From contig CAMPJI010000042.1 of NCBI GenBank assembly GCA_946886865.1, forward strand, positions 1-19,560: a stretch of DNA of 19,560 bases, written 5' to 3'. Positions within the stretch are counted from its first letter, which is position 1, and each line of letters opens with the position of its first letter. Below, one piece after another: positions 1 through 6,158 of the stretch. Below the pieces are notes generated by a model. That model was not told the origin of the DNA. It did not search any database and saw nothing but the letters and a program-made list of their open reading frames with translations. Made by a program: the position numbers and the translations under genes. Source of the DNA: an uncultured Lysobacterales bacterium (GTDB lineage Bacteria; Pseudomonadota; Gammaproteobacteria; Xanthomonadales; Xanthomonadaceae).

Positions 1-19
1 CCACAGAGGAGCATCCCCC

Positions 20-823
20 ATGAAGTGCAATCTGCTGCTCGCCGCCGGCCAGTCGCTGACGGGCCTCTCGCTGGTGTTTTCCGCCCCCGCGGCTGCCGCC
101 GGGCCCGAGCAGGGACGCTGGTCGTTCTCGCTGCTGGGCGGCATCGACACGCCGGTCAGCGGCGACGTGCACGACGGCGCGGTCGCAGTGGTGCCGGACT
201 TGGGCCCGCTGAACCCGGCGCTGGCCGGCGTCGACGCGGAGCTGCGCATCGGCGCGCGCGGCCACGACCGCATCTACGACATGGCCAGCACGTACGGGCT
301 GGAGTTCGGCTATGGCCTGAGCGACCGCGCCGAGGTGTTCGGCCACCTGCGTGAGTCGCATGCCGACGAGGGCACGGTGCAGGTCGGCGGCGCGTTCGTG
401 CCGGCCCTCAACACGGAGCTGCCGGTGTTCGGCACCTTCAGCGACTACGAGGCCTGGAGCGCCGAGGTGGGCTACCGCTACTACTTCATGCAGCCCGGCG
501 GCGCGCGTCCGTTCGTCGCCGGCCGCGTGGGCGCCACAGAAACCGAAGAAATCCGCGCGACGTTCGTGATCCCGGACGCCGGCATCGCCATCAACGATGT
601 GCCGTTTACCGAAAAGGGCTGGGTGGTGAGCGGCGGCGTGGACCTCGGCGTGCTGATCCCCGTGGGCGAGCGCTTCAGCGTGGTCGCGCAGACCGGCGTG
701 CGCTACGTCGATGACCTGGACGGCGACGACAGCGCCATCGGCGGCCTGGGCCTGGGGTCGATCAACGACACCGGCAGCCGCGTGTCGGTGCCGTTCTCGC
801 TGTCGGCGCGCTGGGACTTCTGA
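20..823 (+). CDS. Outer-membrane beta-barrel protein
   Basis: A 267-residue exported protein. Residues 1-27 form a signal peptide with a hydrophobic core ending in Ala-rich APAAAA. The rest alternates short beta-strand-like segments rich in Gly, Tyr, Phe and Val (for example YGLEFGYGL and VGYRYYFM), and the protein ends in SARWDF, with the terminal Phe typical of outer-membrane barrels folded by the BAM complex. The length fits an 8- to 10-strand OmpA/OmpW-like barrel. The ATG at 20 has AGAGGA about 9 bases upstream. A strong terminator follows, so this is the end of its transcript; what lies upstream is outside the window. The substrate or role is not evident, and assignment to a particular porin family would be a guess. 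Confidence 0.8.
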   Translation: MKCNLLLAAGQSLTGLSLVFSAPAAAAGPEQGRWSFSLLGGIDTPVSGDVHDGAVAVVPDLGPLNPALAGVDAELRIGARGHDRIYDMASTYGLEFGYGLSDRAEVFGHLRESHADEGTVQVGGAFVPALNTELPVFGTFSDYEAWSAEVGYRYYFMQPGGARPFVAGRVGATETEEIRATFVIPDAGIAINDVPFTEKGWVVSGGVDLGVLIPVGERFSVVAQTGVRYVDDLDGDDSAIGGLGLGSINDTGSRVSVPFSLSARWDF

Positions 824-852
824 GCCCGTCGGAACACGCCCGGCCTGATGGA

Positions 853-882
853 GGCCCGCACATCGTGCGGGCCCTTTTGTTT
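853..882 (+). terminator. Rho-independent terminator after the barrel protein
   Basis: A perfect 9-bp stem, GGCCCGCAC (853-861) and GTGCGGGCC (865-873), with a 3-base loop, is followed by CTTTTGTTT. It sits 30 bases after the stop of the barrel gene, and it separates that gene from the convergent excalibur gene. Confidence 0.85.
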
Positions 883-982
883 GCGGCCCTGAACACCGGG
901 GGCAGCGTGGAATTTCCCCGCATGCGAAGGCGAGCCGACGCGGCCCCCGGGTGCCTGACGTCAAACCGGTGACAGACGGGAG

Positions 983-1306
983 TCACTCGCACCCGATGCC
1001 ATCGTCATCGCGGTCCAGGTGCGGGCCGTACCCGGGCTCGCCTCGCCGGACGGGAGCAGCGCCCGCGGCGCGCGCTGCGTCGCAGTTGCGGTAGGCGCCG
1101 CCGCCGCCGTTGAAGCGGGCTGCGCGGGAGGGCGCGAGTTGAGCGGCATCGGGTCGCGCGGCCGCAGGCGCGCGGTGGCAGTGATAGCCACCGTTCTTGC
1201 GGTCGTTGTGGCAGCCCTCGGCGTTCAGCCCGCCGCTGTGGGCCCACGCCGGGCCGGCGAAGGCCGCCAGCGCACCGCACACGACAAGACACAGCACCGT
1301 CTTCAT
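983..1306 (-). CDS. Secreted YHYH / excalibur calcium-binding domain protein
   Basis: A 107-residue protein with a signal peptide (residues 1-22, MKTVLCLVVCG...AWA). The mature part has a YHYH-type module, HSGGLNAEGCHNDRKNGGYH, then a low-complexity Ala/Arg/Pro linker. The C-terminus is an excalibur-like module: YRNCDAARAAGAAPVRRGEPGYGP followed by DRDDDGIGCE at the very end, with a DxDxDG calcium-binding loop and paired Cys. Excalibur domains are extracellular and often attached to nucleases or surface proteins; here the domain stands alone. The start at 1306 is chosen because the signal peptide begins there and a G-run (GGGGGG) precedes it; the open frame extends upstream to 1369 without a signal. 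The product is probably periplasmic or extracellular, and its function is not known. Confidence 0.75.
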   Translation of the reverse strand: MKTVLCLVVCGALAAFAGPAWAHSGGLNAEGCHNDRKNGGYHCHRAPAAARPDAAQLAPSRAARFNGGGGAYRNCDAARAAGAAPVRRGEPGYGPHLDRDDDGIGCE

Positions 1307-1427
1307 CTGGACACCCCCCGCGTCCGTCATCGACCGCGCGACGCTACCACCCACGGCGGCGTGTGCCACTGAACAGGGGCGCGACGGCCCATCAGCTTCG
1401 GTCGTAGACGGTCGGCGGCCGTCGGGT

Positions 1428-2135
1428 CTACAGCGCGTAGGTCACCTTGGTGCCGTCGATGACGATCTTGCGGCTGTCGGTCAGGCTCTGGACCACCGAG
1501 GCGACCTGCTTGTCGTTGAGGGCCGGCTTGAAGTACGACTTGATCGATGACTGCAACGTGGCGACCCGGGTGGGCTTGTTCGCCGTCATGCGCTTCAGGC
1601 GCCGGACCACTTCGGCCGCACGCGTCTTCGTGTTGGCCTCGGCGGCCGTTACGGCGGGTGCCGCCGGGGGCGCCGGGTCCACGGTGACGACGATCTTCCT
1701 GGCGGACTTCTTCGATGCGGTGCCCGCTGCTGGAGTGGCGGCTTTGGAAACCGCAATGGGCGTCGGGCCCGGCTTCGCCTTCGACGGGATCTTTGCCAGC
1801 CGCACGCAGTGGATCTGCTGGCTGGCCAGGTGCTTGATCAGGGGGTCGAAGCCGGTGTCGCCTGAGATGATCGAGAACCGGCTTCCGGGGAACTCCGAAG
1901 CCAACTTGCCGATGTAGAACGCGATGTGGAAATCCAGTGCGTTGGGCCCGTTGCCGTGGATGCGCACCACCTCGGCATCGGCGCCGAAGGGCCGCAGGGC
2001 CTCGAAGAGTTCGACCGGCATCTTGGTCTGGCTCTGGCCGATGAAGAGCTTGATCCGGCATTCGCCCGGCTTGAGCGCACCGATGTCCTTGAACGGGACG
2101 TTCTCGAAGTCGCTGAGTACGAAGTGCTGGCTCAA
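1428..2135 (-). CDS. PIN-like nuclease domain protein with C-terminal winged-helix-like region
   Basis: A 235-residue protein. Residues 4-112 look like a PIN-fold nuclease: FVLSDFENV at 5-13 gives D9 and E11, NALDFH gives D68, and SGDTGFDPLI gives D93 and D97, an acidic set suited to metal-dependent RNA cleavage. A basic Ala/Pro-rich linker (about 113-165) follows. The C-terminal 70 residues resemble a small helix-turn-helix domain (VATLQSSIKSYF...KQVASVVQSLTD...GTKVTYAL). The PIN fold begins exactly at an in-frame TTG at 2135 with GGGGGA 6 bases before it. Longer in-frame starts (to 2255) only add an Arg-rich, unconserved-looking leader and would overlap the divergent gene. No antitoxin-like small gene is next to it on the same strand, so a toxin-antitoxin role is not supported. 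The substrate is unknown. Confidence 0.7.
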   Translation of the reverse strand: MSQHFVLSDFENVPFKDIGALKPGECRIKLFIGQSQTKMPVELFEALRPFGADAEVVRIHGNGPNALDFHIAFYIGKLASEFPGSRFSIISGDTGFDPLIKHLASQQIHCVRLAKIPSKAKPGPTPIAVSKAATPAAGTASKKSARKIVVTVDPAPPAAPAVTAAEANTKTRAAEVVRRLKRMTANKPTRVATLQSSIKSYFKPALNDKQVASVVQSLTDSRKIVIDGTKVTYAL

Positions 2136-2155
2136 GCCGCGTCCCCCGGGCGGTG

Positions 2156-2470
2156 ATGGCGCAAGTCTATGCCGCGCCCACGGCGTGCGCGACTGGCGCC
2201 CACGTGCCCTCCGCACCGCCATCAGCCCCGCCCGCCACGCTTGAAACAGGCCCACATCACACCGACCTTCCGGACGTGACCCGCTCCGCCGACCCGCGCC
2301 CGACGCCGCCCGAGAAGCCGCTGCCCACCGACTGCTGTGGCAGCGGCTGCGCCGTGTGCGTCAACGACGCCTACCAGGAGGAGTTGGACGACTACGAGGC
2401 GCGCCTGGCGGCGTGGCGCGTGCGCAACCCGGGCCTGGATGCGGCGGATCGGCGCAGCACTGGCGACTGA
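2156..2470 (+). CDS. Small oxidoreductase-like (Cys-rich) protein
   Basis: A 104-residue protein. The first 48 residues are Ala/Pro/Thr-rich and probably disordered. Residues 51-87 carry the hallmark of the oxidoreductase-like N-terminal family (PF09791 type): PPEKPLPTDCCGSGCAVCV, then a Tyr/Glu-rich helix ending in LAAW. Cysteines are at 60, 61, 65 and 68. Family members are small proteins of unknown biochemistry, and Cys-mediated metal or redox chemistry is an inference. The start is uncertain. The ATG at 2156 has no clear ribosome-binding site and lies only 20 bases from the start of the divergent PIN gene, so a GTG further in (for example near 2276) may be the true start. Confidence 0.65.
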   Translation: MAQVYAAPTACATGAHVPSAPPSAPPATLETGPHHTDLPDVTRSADPRPTPPEKPLPTDCCGSGCAVCVNDAYQEELDDYEARLAAWRVRNPGLDAADRRSTGD

Positions 2471-2569
2471 GGGCGCGGGCCGGCGGTGCGAACGTCGGCT
2501 GCGCGTGCGCCTCTAAACCTGTCCCGCATTAGCGGCATCCAACCCGGCCCTGACATTCCGGATGCCGCC

Positions 2570-3859
2570 ATGCCGTTGCTTCTTCGCCTTGCCGCCCTAT
2601 TGCTGTTGCCCCTCGTGCTGGTGTCCGCCGCGTGTGCCCCGCGCGCGGATGCGCCGCCGGCCACGTCGGGCACCGCGTTCGACAACGGCCTGTGGTTCGA
2701 CGGCGAGCGCTTCGTACCCGGCACGTGGTACGCGGTGGACGGGCGGCTGACGCGCACGTCGCCGACGGTGGTCGAGCGGCGCGTCGACCTGCAGGGCGGG
2801 CACGCGCTGCCGCCGTTCGCCGAAGCGCACAACCACAACCTGCAGAACGCGTGGGGCGTGGGGCAGGCGCACGCGCGCTACCGGGACCACGGTGTCATGT
2901 ACGCGGCGATGCTGTGCGGCAACGGCGCGTCGGCGCAGGCGGCGCGCGACGCGCTGGGGCCGGAGCCGGGGCTGGACGTGCTGTTCGCCAGTGCGTGCAT
3001 CTCCAGTTCCGACGGCCACCCGCTGCGCATGGCGCGCACGCAGCCCGACGGCACGCTGGCCCCGGTCGAGGACATCCACGACATCGGCTACATCGTCATG
3101 GACGCCGTGGCCGACGTGGACCGCAAGTGGCCGCTGGTGCGCGCCGCCAAGCCCGACCTGGTCAAGGCCATCCTGGTGCACAGCGAGCGCCCCGAGCACC
3201 GCCACAACCCCGACATGCACGGCATCAACGGCCTGGCGCCCGAGGTGCTGGCGCCGCTGGTGCGTCGCGCCCACGCCGAGGGCCTGCGCGTGGTGGCGCA
3301 CACCGAGTCCGCTGCCGACTTCCGCACGGCGGTGGAGGCGGGCGTGGACTGGATCGGCCACCTGCCGGGCTACCGGCTGTGGGACGGCATGGACGAGGCC
3401 GACTACCGGCTGGACGACGCGTCGATCCGACTCGCCGCGAAAAAGGGCATCGCCGTGGTCGCCACTGCCAACCTCGCCGAATTCTCCGCGCGCGGGGATG
3501 CCGCCGCGCTGGCACGTGCGCAGGCGCTGCAGAAGGACAACCTGACCCGGCTGATCGATGCCGGCGTGGTCATCGCCATCGGCAGCGACCGCTACGACGC
3601 CACCAGCCTGGTGGAATACGACTACCTGCGCGGGTTGGGCGTCATGGACGACGCCGCGCTGCTGCGCGCGATGGTGGAGCACACCCCCCGCCTGCTGTTC
3701 CCCGAGCGCCGCATCGGGCGGATTGCCGACGGGTACGAGGCGCACTTCCTGGTGCTGCACGGCAACCCGCTGGTGGACCCGGACGCCATGCGCCGCATCC
3801 GCCACCGCGTGCGCCACGGCCGCGTGATGGACGAGCCGCGGCCCTCCACCTCCTTGTAG
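2570..3859 (+). CDS. Exported amidohydrolase (binuclear-metal family)
   Basis: A 429-residue protein with an N-terminal export signal (MPLLLRLAALLLLPLVLVSA) and Cys at 22 in SAAC, a possible lipoprotein site. The amidohydrolase metal ligands appear in the normal order: H87 and H89 in AEAHNHN, K199 in LVKAILVHS as the possible carboxylated lysine, H244 in VVAHTES, H264 in DWIGHLPG, and D340 in IAIGSDRYD. The C-terminal strand region (GYEAHFLVLHGNPLVDP) is typical of imidazolonepropionase/dipeptidase-like members. The substrate cannot be told from the sequence; an exported cyclic amide or dipeptide hydrolase is plausible. The start at 2570 is chosen because the signal peptide begins there; the frame is open upstream to 2486 without one. 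The stop codon TAG is part of a REP element head, so the last residues (PSTSL) may have been set by that insertion. Confidence 0.8.
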   Translation: MPLLLRLAALLLLPLVLVSAACAPRADAPPATSGTAFDNGLWFDGERFVPGTWYAVDGRLTRTSPTVVERRVDLQGGHALPPFAEAHNHNLQNAWGVGQAHARYRDHGVMYAAMLCGNGASAQAARDALGPEPGLDVLFASACISSSDGHPLRMARTQPDGTLAPVEDIHDIGYIVMDAVADVDRKWPLVRAAKPDLVKAILVHSERPEHRHNPDMHGINGLAPEVLAPLVRRAHAEGLRVVAHTESAADFRTAVEAGVDWIGHLPGYRLWDGMDEADYRLDDASIRLAAKKGIAVVATANLAEFSARGDAAALARAQALQKDNLTRLIDAGVVIAIGSDRYDATSLVEYDYLRGLGVMDDAALLRAMVEHTPRLLFPERRIGRIADGYEAHFLVLHGNPLVDPDAMRRIRHRVRHGRVMDEPRPSTSL

Positions 3860-3880
3860 GAGCGACGTGAGTCGCGACCG
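3856..3880 (+). repeat. REP element, GTAG head, overlapping the amidohydrolase stop
   Basis: GTAGGAGCGACGTGAGTCGC: head GTAGGA, then stem GCGAC (3862-3866), loop GTGA and stem GTCGC (3871-3875). The TAG of the head (3857-3859) is the stop codon of the amidohydrolase gene. The same element recurs at 15796-15820, where the two copies match from TTGTAGGAGCG through CGCGACCG. Confidence 0.8.
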
Positions 3881-3905
3881 TGACACCCATCTGCGACGGA
3901 CTTCT

Positions 3906-3928
3906 GCAGGAGTGGCTTCAGCCGCGAT
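3906..3928 (+). repeat. Degenerate REP element, GCAG head
   Basis: GCAGGAGTGGCTTCAGCCGC: same layout as its neighbours, but the head is GCAG, and the GGCT (3914-3917)/AGCC (3920-3923) stem encloses a 2-base loop. It forms an inverted pair with the element at 3961-3983. Confidence 0.65.
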
Positions 3929-3960
3929 CGGCGGGTGGCGCGGGCTCCGTGGGGCGGGGT

Positions 3961-3983
3961 TCGCGGCTGAAGCCGCTCCTACA
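3961..3983 (-). repeat. REP element, GTAG head
   Basis: On the minus strand the element reads GTAGGAGCGGCTTCAGCCGC, with stem GCGGCT (3963-3968 on the plus strand) and AGCCGC (3971-3976). Its GTAG head lies at 3979-3982. It is about 100 bp upstream of the hydrolase-LuxR gene start, so it could also sit in that gene's leader. Confidence 0.75.
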
Positions 3984-4079
3984 GACGCATCGATGCGTGG
4001 CGCGGCACACGGCCCAGGCCGCTGCGGTGGCCCGGCCGCGTTTCTTTCTAGGATCCGTTTCCGCGGCGGGCCCGGGCCG

Positions 4080-5147
4080 ATGAAGCAGCAGGTGCACTAC
4101 GTGCGGACCGGCGACGGCGTCCAGCTGGCGTGGGCCGAGAGCGGGCACGGCCGGCCGCTGGTCAAGGCGGCGACGTGGCTGACCCACCTCCAGTACGACC
4201 AGGAAAGCCCGGTCTGGGCGCATTGGCTGCGCTTCCTCGGCGGCCATTACCGCTACGTCCGGTTCGATGAACGCGGCTGCGGCATGTCGGACTGGAACGC
4301 AGGCGACCTGACGCTGCCGCGCTGGGTGGAGGACCTGGAAACGGTCGTCGACGCGGCCGGCATCGACCGCCCGTTCGTCCTGCTGGGCATCAGCCAGGGC
4401 GCCGCCACCGCGATCCGTTACGCGGTGCGCCATCCGCGCCGGGTCTCGCACCTGGTGCTGTACGGCGGCTACGCGGTGGGCGGGTTGCGCGGCGACGACC
4501 CGGCACGCGCGGCGCTGTTCCGTGCGGTGATGGAGGTGGCCGCGCTGGGCTGGGGCAACGACAACCCGGCCTTCCGCCGCCTGTTCGCCGAGCGCTTCGC
4601 ACCCGGGGGCACCGCCGAGCAGATGGCGTGGTTCGATGCGTTGTGCCGCCGCACCACCTCGCCGTCCAATGCCGCCGCGCTGCTGCAGGCGCGCGGCAAT
4701 GTCGACGTGCGCGACCAGCTGGCGCAGGTGCGCGTGCCCACCCTGGTGCTGCATGCCCACCGCGACCAGATCGCGCCGCTGGCGCAGGGGCGGCAGCTGG
4801 CCAGCGGCATCCCGGGGGCGCGCTTCGTACAGCTGGAGTCGTGCAACCACGTGCTGCTGGAACACGAGCCGGCGTGGCGGGAGTTCCAGGACGCGGTGCT
4901 GGCCTTCACCGGCGTGGTGCGGCCCGAGGCCCGCGCCGAGCCGGACCGCGCGGCGCTGACCGCACGCGAGCGCGAGGTGCTGGCGCTGCTGTGCGCCGGC
5001 CGCAGCAACGCGCAGATCGGCTGGGAGCTGGGCGTGGCCGAAAAGACCGTGCGCAACCACGTGTCCGGCCTGTACCGGAAGCTGGGCGTGCGCAGCCGCG
5101 CCGAGGCGATCGTGCGCGTGGTGGGCCGGCGCGGCGACGCGGACTGA
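4080..5147 (+). CDS. Alpha/beta hydrolase fused to a LuxR-type HTH domain
   Basis: A 355-residue two-domain protein. Residues 1-275 form an alpha/beta hydrolase with a full catalytic triad: nucleophile S105 in GISQG, acid D229 in HAHRDQ, and H257 in SCNHVLLEHEP. FDERGCGMS at 62-70 matches the usual strand-turn before the cap. Residues 291-347 form a LuxR/GerE helix-turn-helix: LTAREREVLALLCAGRSN, then IGWELGVAEKTVRNHVSGLY and KLGVRSRAEA. The intact triad suggests that either catalysis or ligand binding in the hydrolase pocket controls DNA binding; the ligand is unknown. ATG 4080 is where the hydrolase domain begins, but no Shine-Dalgarno is visible. The frame is open upstream to 3867 through REP sequence, which argues against a longer start. 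It is cytoplasmic, with no signal peptide. Confidence 0.85.
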   Translation: MKQQVHYVRTGDGVQLAWAESGHGRPLVKAATWLTHLQYDQESPVWAHWLRFLGGHYRYVRFDERGCGMSDWNAGDLTLPRWVEDLETVVDAAGIDRPFVLLGISQGAATAIRYAVRHPRRVSHLVLYGGYAVGGLRGDDPARAALFRAVMEVAALGWGNDNPAFRRLFAERFAPGGTAEQMAWFDALCRRTTSPSNAAALLQARGNVDVRDQLAQVRVPTLVLHAHRDQIAPLAQGRQLASGIPGARFVQLESCNHVLLEHEPAWREFQDAVLAFTGVVRPEARAEPDRAALTAREREVLALLCAGRSNAQIGWELGVAEKTVRNHVSGLYRKLGVRSRAEAIVRVVGRRGDAD

Positions 5148-5182
5148 CCCGCGGCCCGGACGGGGTGAGGGGCGGGGCGCCC

Positions 5183-5239
5183 CGGGACATTTGTCCCGAA
5201 ACGGGCGCCAACGGGCATGACGACCGGGACAACGTTCCC
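5183..5239. promoter_or_regulatory. Candidate operator: palindrome plus phased half-palindrome
   Basis: CGGGACATTTGTCCCG at 5183-5198 is a perfect 7-bp inverted repeat around TT. A second, imperfect copy, GGGACAACGTTCCC, lies at 5226-5239. The two GGGACA half-sites start exactly 42 bp apart, about four helical turns. The pair lies between the LuxR-fusion gene and the methyltransferase gene, about 65-120 bp before the latter's start, a suitable place for a dimeric regulator to act. Which regulator binds is an inference: the adjacent LuxR-fusion protein or a NarL/LuxR-family response regulator are candidates. Confidence 0.5.
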
Positions 5240-5301
5240 ATCGCCGGCGGCGCGGGCGGGACGCAGCCTGTCGCCACCTCCCACGTCTGCGAGCGTCTCC
5301 C

Positions 5302-6102
5302 ATGTTCCGTGTCTTCGCCTTCGTCTACGGCACTGCCAGTTACGCGGTGTTCCTGCTGGTCTTCCTCTACGCGGTCGGTTTCGTTGCCGGCGTGGGCGTG
5401 CCCCGGCACGTCGACAACGGCCCGGCGACCGCCTGGCCCCTGGCGCTGGCGATCGACGCGGCGTTGCTGTCGCTGTTCGCGCTGCAGCACAGCGGCATGG
5501 CGCGGCCGGCGTTCAAGCGCTGGTTCACGCGCGTCGTCCCGGCGCCGCTGGAGCGCAGCACGTTCGTCATGGCCACCAACGTCGTGCTGGTGCTGCTGTA
5601 CTGGCAGTGGCGCCCGTTGCCGGCGCTGGCCTGGGACGTCGAGGCCGGGGCGGCACGCGCCCTGCTGCACGGGCTGGCGGCGCTGGGATGGCTGCTGGTG
5701 CTGGCCAGCACGTTCCTGATCGACCACTTCGACCTGTTCGGTGTGCGTCAGTCGTGGCGCGCCGCCCTGGGCCGCGGGCCGCGGCCGTCGTCGCCGTTCG
5801 TCACGCGCGCGCTGTACCGCATCGTGCGCCACCCGATCATGCTCGGGTTCCTCATCGCGTTCTGGGCCGCACCGACGATGACGCTGGGCCACCTGATGTT
5901 TGCCGGCGTGACCACCGGTTACATCCTGGTGGCGGTGAAGTACCTGGAGGAGCGCGACCTGGTCGCCCAGTTCGGCGACACCTACCGCGACTACCAGCGG
6001 CGCGTACCCATGCTGCTGCCGTGGCGCCGCCGCGCACCCGATGCCGATGGCGTGACGGCGGCCGGCGTGGATGCGATGCCATCGCCGCCGGGCGGCCGTT
6101 GA
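5302..6102 (+). CDS. mddA: MddA-like methanethiol S-methyltransferase (NnrU/ICMT-type membrane protein)
   Basis: A 266-residue integral membrane protein with about five or six hydrophobic segments (near 6-32, 47-63, 89-104, 121-140, 179-195 and 198-213). The C-terminal half has the isoprenylcysteine carboxyl methyltransferase signature that binds S-adenosylmethionine: LYRIVRHPIMLGF (RHP at 176-178), then YLEERDLVAQFGDTYRDYQR. The N-terminal half (FALQHSGMARPAFKRW, and APLERSTFV followed by LYWQWRPLP) resembles the MddA family, which methylates methanethiol to dimethyl sulfide using SAM. The family call is from remembered pattern, not a search; a plain NnrU-like protein is the alternative. The ATG at 5302 has no obvious ribosome-binding site. 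A phased palindrome pair upstream suggests regulated expression. It is convergent with the effector gene. Confidence 0.65.
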   Translation: MFRVFAFVYGTASYAVFLLVFLYAVGFVAGVGVPRHVDNGPATAWPLALAIDAALLSLFALQHSGMARPAFKRWFTRVVPAPLERSTFVMATNVVLVLLYWQWRPLPALAWDVEAGAARALLHGLAALGWLLVLASTFLIDHFDLFGVRQSWRAALGRGPRPSSPFVTRALYRIVRHPIMLGFLIAFWAAPTMTLGHLMFAGVTTGYILVAVKYLEERDLVAQFGDTYRDYQRRVPMLLPWRRRAPDADGVTAAGVDAMPSPPGGR

Positions 6103-6110
6103 GGGGGCGT

Positions 6111-6137
6111 CGACCGGTGCTTCGACGCGGCCGGTCG
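6111..6137. terminator. Hairpin between convergent genes
   Basis: CGACCGG (6111-6117) and CCGGTCG (6131-6137) can form a 7-bp stem in the 56-bp gap between the convergent methyltransferase and effector genes. There is no T-run on either side, so an intrinsic terminator is only possible. Confidence 0.35.
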
Positions 6138-6158
6138 CTGCGTCGGACGTCTACCGCT

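Noticed and set aside
894..953. Inverted repeat CACCGGGGGC (894-903) with GCCCCCGGGTG (943-953) as a regulatory structure.
   Set aside because: The arms are short, GC-rich, unequal by one base and 39 bases apart; such matches are expected by chance in DNA of this composition.
1428..2255. PIN-like protein as half of a toxin-antitoxin pair.
   Set aside because: No small antitoxin-like gene is on the same strand next to it, and the C-terminal half suggests a larger two-part protein.
2597..3886. A 429-codon minus-strand open frame.
   Set aside because: Antisense to the amidohydrolase, whose metal ligands are all in order; the antisense product is a His/Val/Gln-rich mirror of its codons.
3867..4079. 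Upstream extension of the hydrolase-LuxR gene.
   Set aside because: It would translate REP sequence and unrelated Ala/Gly-rich residues; the hydrolase fold starts at 4080.
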